Source: Mesostigma viride
Taxonomy: Eukaryota; Streptophyta; Mesostigmatophyceae; Mesostigmatales; Mesostigmataceae
DNA length: 44,956 nucleotides
Reading direction: 5' to 3'
Assembly: GCA_009746045.1 (NCBI GenBank)
Contig: RPFO01000553.1
Span: 1-44,956, forward strand
The position numbers were made by a program, and so were the translations under genes. The notes under the pieces were generated by a model. That model was given only the letters and a program-made list of their open reading frames with translations. It did not search any database and was not told where the DNA came from. This document shows positions 23,276 to 33,180 of the stretch, piece after piece (the stretch's first letter is position 1; every line of letters begins with the position of its first letter).

Positions 23276-24642
23276 TCGTGGGTGTGGTGGGGAGCTGCCA
23301 TGCATGCGTGGGTTTAGGGGTGGCTGGCATGCGTGCGTGGGTGTGGGGGTGGCTGCCGTGCGTGCGTGGGTGTGGGGGGTGGCTGGCATGCGTACGTGGG
23401 TGTGGGGGTGGCTAGCATGCACGTGCATGCGGGGGGTGGCTGGCATGCATGCGTGCATGTGGGGGGTGGCTGGCATGCATGCGTGGGTTTGTGGGGTGGC
23501 TGCCATGCGTGCGTGGGTGTGGGGGTGGCTGGCATGCGTATGTGGGTGGGGGGTGGCTAGCATGCACGTGCATGTGGGGGGTGGCTGTCATGCATGCGTG
23601 CATGTGGGGGGTGGCTGGGATGCATGCGTGGGCTTGTGGGGGGCGTGGCATGCGTGCGTGGGTGTGGGGTGGCTGGCATGCGTGCATGGGTTTGTGGGGT
23701 GGCTGGCATGCATGCATGGGTGTGGGCGGGAGCTGCCATGCACGCATGTGGGGCGGGGCAGGCTGGCATGCATGCGTGGGTGTGTGGGGGGACGGCATGC
23801 GTACGTTGGTGACGGGGGTGGCTGGCATGCATAAGTGGGTTTGTGGGGTGGCTGGCATGCATGCGTGCATGTGGGGGGGGCTGGCACGCGTGTGTGGGTT
23901 TGGGGGGGGCTGGCATGCATGCGTGTGTGTGGGGGGGGCTGACATAAGTGCGTGGGTGTGGGGGTGGCTGGCATGCGTGCCTGGGTTTGGGGGTGGGCTG
24001 CCATGCGTGCGTGGGTTTAGGGGGTGGCTGGCATGCGTGCCTGGGTTCGTAGGGTGGGCTGCCATGCGTGCGTGGGTGTGGGGGGTGGCTGGCATGCGTA
24101 CGTGGGTGTGGGGGGTGGCTGGCATCCATGCGTGCATGTGGGGGGTGGCTGGCATGCATGCGTGGGCTCGTGGGGTGGCTGGCATGCGTGCGTGGGTGTG
24201 GGGGGGGCTGGCATGCATGCATGCATGTGGGGGTGGCTGGCATGCGTGCGTGGGTTTGCGGGGTGGCTGGCATGCATGCGTGCATGAGGGGGGGGCTGGC
24301 ATGCGTGCGTGGGTGTGGGGGGGGCGTACGTGGGTATGGGGGGTGGCTGGCATGCGTGCGTGGGTGTGGGGGGGAGTGGCATGCATGCGTGGGTGTGGTG
24401 GGGGGCTGCCATGCATGCGTGGGTTTAGGGGGGGCTGCCATGCGTGCCTGGGTTCGAGGGGTGGCTTCCATGCGTGCGTGGGTGTGGGGGTTGGCTGGCA
24501 TGCGTACGTGGGTGTGGGGGGTGGCTGGCATGCATAAGTGGGTTTGTGTAAGGGGGGGGGGGTGGCTGGCATGCGTGCGTGGGCATGGGGGTGGCTGGCA
24601 TGCGTGCGTGGGTTGGTGGGGTGCCTGGCATGCATAAGTGGG
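23276..24642 (+). repeat. Minisatellite array 5 (diverged)
   Basis: About 1.37 kb of related ~30-bp monomers whose variant order does not follow the 445-bp higher-order repeat of the other arrays. It contains monomers not seen elsewhere, such as GCATGCACGTGCATG and TGGGCTTGTGGGG. The flank on its left keeps only the core CATGCCCACTATGACTTCATG of the standard pre-array sequence, in a different context. This is an older or independently evolving array. Confidence 0.95.
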
Positions 24643-24900
24643 CCCGCGGTGCCCCTGATTGCTGTCTGGCCCCTAATCATGTGGATGTGGCTGGCTGCCT
24701 GCCCTCCTGTTTGCCCCATCCCCAAACCCCATGCCGCAAGGCTCGTAGCTCAAGCCCCATGGCTCATGCCCCATGGCCCTTGCCTGCCAGCCTACCTGTG
24801 CTGCATACCCTTGCAGCCTTTCCTGCCTCGCCTGGCCTGGCCTGCCCTGCCCTCTCTGCCCTCCCGCCCGCCCATGCGGTCCGTTGCCACGGATGGAAAA
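24643..24900 (+). repeat. C-rich low-complexity tract after diverged array 5
   Basis: It contains pyrimidine-skewed simple sequence such as CCTGGCCTGGCCTGCCCTGC and CCCCATGG-type repeats, and is not present after the other arrays. It inverts the strand bias of the neighbouring G-rich array. No gene seen. Confidence 0.65.
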
Positions 24901-25246
24901 TGAGAAGAAAATAATATGGCCCCGCTGGCACCACAAATCACCTGGTTGGTCAACCAAGGGGATAGCCTGCACAATGAGGCACAAACACAGCAGACCCAGC
25001 AAAGCAAGATTCAGGTTGTAAGCCAGTGGAGATTACTTTTGACTTGCTTGATGAAGAAATATAAAACACCTTCTATCAAGGAGACAACCAGTTCTATGAA
25101 CAAATGGTTGATTTATCACCTTATACACCACGAAAACATGTTACCAGACGCGCTCTTCAGCCCAGTGAAAATCCACGCGCGAAGCAAGGCAGATTATCTT
25201 ACGCAGTAAGCACCATGAATGTCAGCGAGTACAGCAGTAAATGACG

Positions 25247-26750
25247 CCCTAAACTCATGACCAGGCAAGGATCCACAGGGGCTTTCACCGCCCAGTATAT
25301 TCCAGAAAAAATCATCACAGATCCTCTGGCAACGGACGTTGACACGGGAAACCCGAAGGACCATGAAGATGGCGTCCTGCACGGCTAAGAAAATGAAACG
25401 CAGACCCTTGCTACGCTATGTCTTCGCTGCGACTACGTGAATTCGGCCCAATGGAAACAACACAACCGAGGAAACGCATCAGAAAGAGAGCAGGCACTAG
25501 CCCGGTCATCGAAACAAACGACTCACCATCGGCATCGCCAGCGTACGTCCCGTGGCAACAAATCCAGCGTTCATTCCAATATTGTGTGACGACAACAGAA
25601 ACTCGTCGGCCGCACCCACGCCTTCCACGAACAGCAAACTGATTTCACTAGGCACCCAATACGTCAAGCAAAGAAGCACGATAGCATAATACCTAAATCT
25701 AAAACGACATTCCATTTCCAGGTCGCTAGCTATCGCAGCAGGCCATAGCGCCCCGAACCTCTCCCACGCACGAGACTGCCCACCGACGTCCAGCCAGATC
25801 AGAAACAATTCAAAGGTACGCATCGAAATGGAACATTGAACGCTATAAAAGCAATGCCCACGCATTGTCCATCCCCAATTTTCCAGGCAGCGTTGACCGC
25901 CATCCCCAGCCAGCAGGAAATTCAATTAAGTGCTGTCGCAGCATGTCGCCCCCTCACCCCCTCGCAGTCCTGGTTTGCACGTTCGATTGCTTGGGCGCGT
26001 CCAGGCGGTCCAGCACCGCGTACTACCCACTTGAAAATCCTCCCAAGTCATTTTTTCCCTGCTTGGTAAGTACGGAATGTGGCAGAAATTCGTCCAGCAA
26101 GCATCATACTACTCTCCACTCCTCCAACTAAAAATTTGCGTATAATAAATATCATTCAGATCACGTTCAGACTCTAACTTCAGTCTGAATCGAAAAGTGA
26201 TGCGAAAACACTCAGTGTAACGGTTTCTGAACGAAATGCGGACAGGAAAACGGCCGTAACGGCCAAATTTTTACGGTTTCTTCACATTTTCTGGACGTTC
26301 CGTCGAGCTACCGCACTGAACGCTACGAAAGTTTAGGACGGCGCGCTCTCGGCCTAGCGATGGTCCCAGTAGCCGAAGTTGATCGCCGCAAGGCATGGGA
26401 TGTTTGATTCGCGACATTGTTTGACGGCGCTCACAACAAGCCGACATCGTGCCGGGTTCCGTATTTTTATCTGGCCGCGGCCATTGGCTGGCCACCCCAC
26501 CTGCCCGCAAAAGTGCCTGAACCGGATCTGGACAAAACTGCCATTTCAGGCCCGTTCAGGAAACCTTAACACTCGATCTGCCTAGTTTGCCACTTTTCGG
26601 GCAACTACTCCGATTGGGCGCCACCGCGGATCCCCGGATCGCCCTGACTATCGGCCGCCCTGCGCTCGCGGTTTTCGTACGGGCCACTTTTCGGGCCTCA
26701 CGGTTCGCCAAACTTTTGCGATGGGCTAAATCGTAGTCACTAGAAGGGGA
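25247..26750 (+). repeat. Diverged A-D blocks of copy 6
   Basis: This region aligns to A-D of other copies with many indels. Landmarks kept are CCAGGCAAGGATCCA, TATAAAA at 25844-25850, ACCCCACCTGCCCGCAAAAG and the terminal ATCGTAGTCAC...GGGGACAAG. Reading frames are not conserved against the standard copies, which argues that the unit is non-coding. It is useful as the only clear outgroup inside the window. Confidence 0.75.
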
Positions 26751-27194
26751 CAAGAAAAAAGTGGGGGAGGGGGGGCTATCGCCCCCCCTCCCCGACTTGA
26801 GAGGACGTGACTCGCCGCTAGCGGCCCAGAGGCCGATAGTCGACCTTCTGGGCGCCAACCGCACCGGCCCGCGCGACGCGCCAAGACCCTTCCACGGAGG
26901 ACGCGCGGGCGGACGATTCCGACCGGGACGAACCGTCTCCGTGCGCCACGCGCAACGGACCCTTCCCCGTGAACACCGTGGAAGCTCTCCGAGCGTGAGA
27001 TACTTGGAAATTTCGTCACGTTCGTATCGAAAATGAACTTTCTGACAAATTTGTCAGCTCGGACAGAACCACAATGAATTTCAGCATACCATTCGATACA
27101 ACAATGATATTTCGGCGTCGGATACTTGGAAATTTCGTTACGTTCGTATCGCCAGTGAAATTCTGACAAATTTTATCCTGAACTATTTCGCATC

Positions 27195-27418
27195 ATAACA
27201 TGACTCCGTTGGGAGATCATCATGTAGCACTGGCTAACATATTCCCTTGCTGGATGGATGGAGGTAGGTGAAGAATCAAACCTTTTTGAATGACCTTATT
27301 TGTCTAATTGTAATTGCCTAGCACAGTCTACCTAGAGGAGGGCCCTGATTGGCACAATTGTGGCCATGTACGTAATTATGCTACATGTCGTACATGATCT
27401 CCCAACTAGTCATGTTAT
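27195..27418. mobile_element. MITE-like element, copy 6 (224 bp)
   Basis: Same ends. It carries the 4-bp deletion shared with copy 3. Confidence 0.65.
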
Positions 27419-27782
27419 AATTTAATTTCATTTTAATGCTAGCATGTCTTGTTGCATGCCCTCAAAGCTAAAATTGTTTATCACATGCAGAGAGAGCCCG
27501 CACCATGAATTTCAGCGTACCATTCATTAATTAATTATACCATGCGATATACTTTACAGATATTTCGCTGTCAAATACTTCGAAATTTGGGTACTGCTTT
27601 TTGCAAGCCAGCCATAAGGACCAAACACTCCCATGCAAACTCCCATTTTCATCATTAATTAATATTCATTGAGTGGCAATCCTTTCATTCCTTTGTTCAC
27701 ACATGCACCATCCGTCATTCCCATTATTAAATTGAAAAAATTAAATCATAGCATGACTCCGTGGTGCCCACTATGACTTCAT

Positions 27783-29048
27783 GGGGGGGGCTGGCATGCT
27801 TGCGTGGGTGTGGGGGGGCCTCGCATGCGTGCGTGGGTGTGGGGGGGAGTGGCATGCATGCGTGGGTGTGGTGGGGGGCTGCCATGCATGCGTGGGGTTA
27901 GGGGGGGCTGGCACGCGTGTGTGGGTTCGTGGGGTGGCTGCCATGCGTGCGTGGGTGTGTGGGGTGGCTGGCATGCGTACGTGGGTGTGGGGGGTGGCTG
28001 GCATGCATAAGTGGGTTTGTGATGGGCTGGCATGCGTGCGTGGGTTGGTGGGGTGGCTGGCATGCATGCGTGCATGTGGGGGGTCGCTGGCATGCATGCG
28101 TGGGTTTGTGGGGTAGCTGGCATGCAGGCGTGGGTGTGGGAGGGGCTGGCATGCATGCGTGGGTGTGGGGGGTGGCTGGCATGCATGCCTGCATGTGGGG
28201 TGGGGCTGGCATGCGTGCGTGGGTGTGGGGGGGGGCTCGCATGCGTGCGTGGGTGTGTGGGGGGCTCGCATGCGTGCGTGGGTGTGGGGGGGAGTGGCAT
28301 GCATGCGTGGGTGTGGTGGGGGGCTGCCATGCATGCGTGGGGTTAGGGGGGGGCTGGCACGCGTGTGTGGGTTGGTGGGGTGGCTGCCATGCGTGCGTGG
28401 GTGTGTGGGGTGGCTGGCATGCGTACGTGGGTGTGGGGGGTGGCTGGCATGCATAAGTGGGTTTGTGATGGGCTGGCATGCGTGCGTGGGTTGGTGGGGT
28501 GGCTGGCATGCATGCGTGCATGTGGGGGGTCGCTGGCATGGATGCGTGGGTTTGTGGGGTAGCTGGCATGCGGGCGTGGGTGTGGGAGGGGCTGGCATGC
28601 ATGCCTGCATGTGGGGTAGGGCTGGCATGCGTGCGTGGGTGTGGGGGGGGCTGCCATGCGTGTGTCGGGGGGCTGGCATGCGTGGGTGGTTGGCGGGGGG
28701 AGTGGCATGCATGCGTGGGTGTGGTGGGGAGCTGTCATGCATGCGTGGTTTTAAGGGGGGGCTGGCACGCGTGCGTGGGTTCGTGGGGTGGCTGCCATGC
28801 GTGCGTGGGGGTGGGGGGTGGCTGGCATGCGTAAGTGGCTGTGGGGGTTGCTGGAATGCATAAGTGGGTTGTGGGGTGGCTGGCATGCGTGCGTGGGTGT
28901 GGGGGTGGCTGGCATGCGTGCGTGGATTGGTGGGGTGGCTGGCATGCATGCGGGCATGTGGGGGGTGGCTGGAATCCATGCGTGGGTTTGTGGGGTATAG
29001 CTAACATGTGTGCGTGGGTGTGGGAGGGGCTGGCATGCATGCGTTGGT
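27783..29048 (+). repeat. Minisatellite array 6
   Basis: About 1.27 kb with roughly two higher-order repeats; landmarks at about 27920 and 28365 are 445 bp apart. One ~30-bp monomer is missing near 28590 compared with array 4. Monomer sequence is of the standard type. Confidence 0.96.
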
Positions 29049-29548
29049 TGACATGCCATGGATGAAAAACGCCAAGAAGAGTATATGGCCCCGCTGCCAC
29101 CAAAAATCACCTGGTTGATCAACCAAGGGGATAGCCTGCACAGTGAGACACAAACACAGCAGACCCAGCAAAGCAAAATTCAGGTTGTAAGCGAGTGGAG
29201 ATTACTTTTGACATGCTTGATGAAGAAATATATAACACACCTTCTACTGTCACACCTTCTATAAACAAATGGTTGATTGATCACCTTATACACCACGTAA
29301 ACATGCTACCAGACGCGCTCTTCAGTCCAGTCAAAATCCACGTGCGAAGCAAGTCAGCTTACGCAGAAAGCACCATGAATGTCAGCCAGTACAGCAGTAA
29401 ATGACGCCCCAAACCCGTGACCAGGCAAGCATCCAGAGGGGCTTTCACCGCCCAGTATATTCCAGAAAAAAGCATCACAGATCCTTGGGCAACGGACGTT
29501 CACACAGGACATGCGAAGGACCATGAAGATGGCGTCCTGCACGGCTAA

Positions 29549-29564
29549 TCTGCGTTTTTAAAAA
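29549..29564. other. Small inverted patch marking subfamily II
   Basis: Copies 1-4 read GGCTAAGAAAATAAAACGCAGACCC here (copy 1 with small differences). Copies 7, 8 and 9 (29549, 37517, 41476) read TCTGCGTTTTTAAAAA in a replacement of the same 17-base length. Its first ten bases are the reverse complement of the end of the original segment. A micro-inversion or template switch is the simplest account. Confidence 0.6.
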
Positions 29565-30148
29565 CCCTTGCTACGCTATGTCTTTGCTGCGACTAGGTGG
29601 ATTCGGCGAAATGGAAAGAACGCAACCATGAAAATGCATCAGAAAGAGAGCAGGTACTACCCCGGTCATCGAAACAAACGCCTCACCATCGGCATCGCCG
29701 GTTACGTCCCGTGGCAAAAAATCCAGCGTTCTTTCCAATATGATGTGGCGACAGCAGAAGCTCGTTGGCCACACCCCAAGCCTTCCACGAACAGCAAACT
29801 GATTTCACTAGGCACCCAATACGTAAAGCAGTTAAGCATGATACTACAATACCTAAATCTACAACGACATTCCATTTCCAGGTCGCCATAGCGACACGGA
29901 CCTCTCCCACGCAGGTATCACTCCGTTGACGCACCTCCAGCTCATAAAATTTCGCACTTGCTCTTCAAACATAAAATTTTGACGTATAAAACCATGGCTG
30001 CGCATTCCCCATCCCAATTTTCTAGCCTACGTTGCCTGCCATCGCCAGCCAGCACAAGGAAAATTGCTCGCGCAGCACGTCACTTTGTTTTTCGCCCCGA
30101 GCATGCCGCACGCTTTGCCAATAATTCCCAGTTCCCACTGCCCAGCAA

Positions 30149-30178
30149 GAAAAAAGTGGGGGAGGGGGGGCTATCGCT
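30149..30178 (+). repeat. Ectopic fragment of the block E hairpin
   Basis: After CCCAGCAAG the sequence is the start of block E (AAAAAAGTGGGGGAGGGGGG through CTATCGC) without its C-run arm, then unrelated DNA (TAACTGAAAATTCC). The same fragment is at 38117-38145 and 42076-42104. Copies 1-6 lack it. It joins at a CAAG, as the real block E does. Confidence 0.8.
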
Positions 30179-30418
30179 AACTGAAAATTCCGTCTCGTTT
30201 GATTCTATTTCCCCTGTTCAGGCGCGAACGTTTCCGTTCAGCACGGTTTCAAACGCTTTCCTTCAGAACTGTCATTTCGTCTCGCTTGCTTATGAAATTT
30301 GACATCCCCACGTTGTGGCCCTAAATTCGAGCGCGTTATTCGAAACGGCGTGCACCGGTTGGTCCCCGCCCAAAGTGGTGCAACGGGAAACTGCGAAAAG
30401 TTTTAGTACAGATATCGG

Positions 30419-32700
30419 TTCGCGACTTTTTGTTTGACGGTTAAAAAAGTCAACGCGCCGTACCGTCCTGAGGCCGCGCGGATTGGCGAGACGCCCCACC
30501 TGCCCGCAAAAGTCTGAACATGTTCAGCGTTTCAGACCCGTTCAGAACTCCTGACAGTCGATCTCTAAGGTTTGGGGAATTTCTTTGTACTACGCGATTG
30601 GCCATCTCGCTACGGTCCTGGACGTCGTCCGCTCCCGCGCTAGGGGGCGCGGGGGACGGCCCCACCTTCGGCCTACGGCCTCGGCCAAAGTTTTCGGGCT
30701 TCATAAATCGTAGTTACATTAGGGGACAAGAAAAAAATGGGGGAGGGGGGGCTATCGCCCCCCCTCCCCGACTTGAGAGGACGTGACTCGCCGCTAGCGG
30801 CCCAGAGGCCGATAGTCGACCTTCTGGGCGCCAACCGCACCGGCCCGCGCGACGCGCCAAGACCCTTCCACGGAGGACGCGCGAACGGACGATTCCGACC
30901 GGGACGAACCGCCTCCGTGCGCCACGCGCAACGGACCCTTCCCCGTCAACACCGTGGAAGCTCTCCGAGCATGAGATACTTGGAAATTTCGTCAAGTTCG
31001 TATCGAAAATGAAATTTTGTCAGCTCGGACTGAACCACAAGGAATTTCATCATACCCACTACATTTCGCCGCCTAGGACACCTTTTTTAGCGGGGAATGT
31101 GGGTCGGTCAAGTAGGGGAAAACGGTGGCAGGTCTCCGAGCGTCAGATACTTGGAAATTTCGTTACGTTCGTATCGAGAGTAGATTTCTGACAATTTTCC
31201 TCGTTCGGACAGAGCCACAGTGAATATCAGCATCCGTCCAGTACCAAAGCATGGACCTAGCAGAAATTCCGTCAGACATCTCGGAAGTAGCAATTTTTAG
31301 TATCGAGCGCACTTGCGCTAGTGTTCAGTACGAATTCGGCCTCCGTCAGGTCAGCAAGCGGCGTGGGAATATACTGAACTGAACCAAACGGTGGACTGTA
31401 CTAAGAAATTCGTACTCAAATTTCGTCATCGGAATCGGAGGGAAATCTTCGACCAAGGACTAGAGATTTCATCAAATTTTCAGAACTGGCCAATTGATGC
31501 CAAATGGCGCGATTCTAGATAACAAGTGTTGCTTTACTGGTATCCGACGGTGCCGAACTTCGAAATTGAATTTGTAACCCCCGCCGTATTGACGGAACCA
31601 CATTCTCGCATAAATTGGGTTTCCGCGGTGGCGAAATGTAGTGCCATTCGATACAACAATGATATTTCGGCGTCAGATACTTGGAAATTTCGTTACGTTC
31701 GTATCGCCAGTGAAATTCTGACAAATTTCTCCGCTCGGACTGAACCACAATGAATTTCAGCATACCATGCGATATACTTTAGAGATATTTCGGTGGAAGA
31801 TACTTGGAAATTTCGTTACGTTCGTATTTCCATTGAAAATGTGCCAAATTTCGGCCTGAACCATTTCACCCCACCCTGACTGAACGCCTGTTAGGCTCTG
31901 AACCTTCCACCCGTCCTGAAAATTGGATCCATTCGTTCAGAAAATCGCATTCTATATTTTTCGAACTGAACATACCGTCGTTCCACCGTTCTGAAATTTT
32001 TCGACTCCTTATTTAAACTACTCGACCATTAAGTAGGCGTTCTTGTGCGCCAGCTCGTATCCTCTACTAAATTCTACAAAGGCCTGGGATGTTTGGGAGA
32101 GATTGGTTCGCGACTTTTTGTTTGACGATTAAAAAAGTCAACGCGCCGTACCGTCCTGAGGCCGCGCGGATTGGCGAGACGCCCCACCTGCCCGCGAAAG
32201 TCTGAACGTGTTCAGCATTTCAGCACCCGTTCAGGAAAACACGACACTCGATCTCCAAGGTTTGGGGATTTCTTTGTACTACGCCGATTGGCCATCTCGC
32301 TACGGTCCTGGACGGCGTCCGCTCCCGCGCTAGGGGGCGCGGGGGACGGCCCCACCTTCGGCCTACGGCCGCGGCCAAAGTTTTCGGGCTTCCTAAATCG
32401 TAGTTACATTAGGGGACAAGAAAAAAGTGGGGGAGGGGGGGCTATCGCCCCCCCTCCCCGACTTGAGAGGACGTGACTCGCCGCTAGCGGCCCAGAGGCC
32501 GATAGTCGACCTTCTGGGCGCCAACCGCACCGGCCCGCGCGACGCGCCAAGACCCTTCCACGGAGGACGCGCGGGCGGACGATTCCGACCGGGACGAACC
32601 GCCGCCGTGCGCCACGCGCAACGGACCCTTCCCCGTCAACACCGTGGAAGCTCTCCGAGCGTGAGATACTTGGAAATTTCGTCACGTTCGTATCGAAAAT
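30419..32700 (+). repeat. Step duplication of blocks D/E in copy 7 (1,688-bp spacing)
   Basis: D/E sequence beginning TTCGCGACTTTTTGTTTGACG at 30419 recurs at 32107. Each copy includes the CTGAAC/GTTCAG palindrome, the D-end motif, the G/C hairpin and the E block. The intervening 31010-32106 holds degenerate 122-bp repeat material and a C-type stretch shared with copy 1 (about 740-870). No gene seen. Confidence 0.85.
31676..31827 (+). repeat. Relic of a ~122-bp tandem repeat
   Basis: The conserved 29-bp core starts GATACTTGGAAATTTCGT and ends in CGTTCGTAT. It occurs at 31676 and 31799 here (123 bp apart), at 32665 and 32787, and at 14553 and 14675 (122 bp apart). It is also in the E block of every unit that has one, and singly at 791, 1615, 30975 and 31146. 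Between cores the order CTGACAAATTT, GAACCACAATGAATTTCAGC, ACCATTCGATAC, ATATTTCGGCGTC is constant. A more decayed version lies in the AT-rich spacer near 2050-2130. Confidence 0.75.
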
Positions 32701-32981
32701 GAAATTTCTGACAAATTTATCAGCTCGGACTTGACCACAATGAATTTCAGCATACCATTCGATACAACAATGATATTTCGGCGTCGGATACTTGGAAATT
32801 TCGTTACGTTCGTATCGCCAGTGAAATTCTGACAAATTTTATCCTGAACTATTTCGCATCATAACATGACTCCGTTGGGAGATCATCATGTAGCACTGGC
32901 TAACATATTCCCTTGCTGGATGGATGGAGGTAGGTGAAGAATTAAACCTTTTTTGACCTTATTTGTCTAATTGTAATTGCC

Positions 32982-32992
32982 TAGCACAGTCT
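32982..32992 (+). repeat. Target-site duplication, left copy (11 bp)
   Basis: TAGCACAGTCT directly precedes the insertion. The undisturbed sequence in other units reads GCCTAGCACAGTCTACC once only. Confidence 0.9.
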
Positions 32993-33006
32993 CAGAAATG
33001 AATCCA

Positions 33007-33048
33007 GGCCGGAATCAAAAATTTACTCCGGCCAAAAAAATTCCGGCC
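33007..33048 (+). other. Hairpin in the LINE leader
   Basis: GGCCGGAAT (33007-33015) and ATTCCGGCC (33040-33048) are perfect 9-bp inverted repeats separated by 24 bases. They lie about 130-170 bases before the ORF start and could fold in the 5' UTR. Function unknown. Confidence 0.6.
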
Positions 33049-33180
33049 ACGAGGTAGCCATGGCTGTCGGAGCTCATAACTTTCACGTTTGAGCACCGAA
33101 TTTAGCCGTGAATATCACTATCGCTTCGTCTTTCTAAGACGCACATGCTGATATAATTTTCCGAATCTAAAACGCAATAT

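Larger units (their letters stand above)
21439..25246 (+). repeat. Macrosatellite copy 5 (chimeric, diverged distal half)
   Basis: The first 1.25 kb (to GGGGAC at about 22687) matches copies 2-4. The sequence then switches to a different GC-rich block (22688-22936). Neither block E nor the MITE-like element is present. Recognisable homology resumes only near 23072 (GCCATAACGACCAAACACTT). The minisatellite (23276-24642) is a diverged version. It is followed by about 250 bp of C-rich low-complexity DNA and a diverged post-array segment that keeps the palindrome-like GGTTGGTCAACC. The copy is a junction between a homogenised block and an older or less homogenised one. Confidence 0.85.
25247..29406 (+). 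repeat. Macrosatellite copy 6 (diverged proximal half, standard distal half)
   Basis: The anchor is altered (CCCTAAACTCATGACCAGGC). The A-D blocks to about 26750 are alignable to the other copies but carry many substitutions and indels, so this is an old relative rather than a recent duplicate. From GGGGACAAG (about 26755) the sequence becomes standard block E, MITE-like element (27195-27418), spacer and minisatellite (27783-29048). This abrupt change is at the same D/E junction that breaks in copies 3 and 5. No open reading frame stays in register between the diverged and standard A/B blocks, which argues against coding. Confidence 0.85.

Noticed and set aside
24643-24900. Protein-coding exon in the C-rich tract after array 5
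   Set aside because: Short frames here are composed of Pro/Leu/Cys/Ala from simple-sequence repeats, without homology that I recognise.
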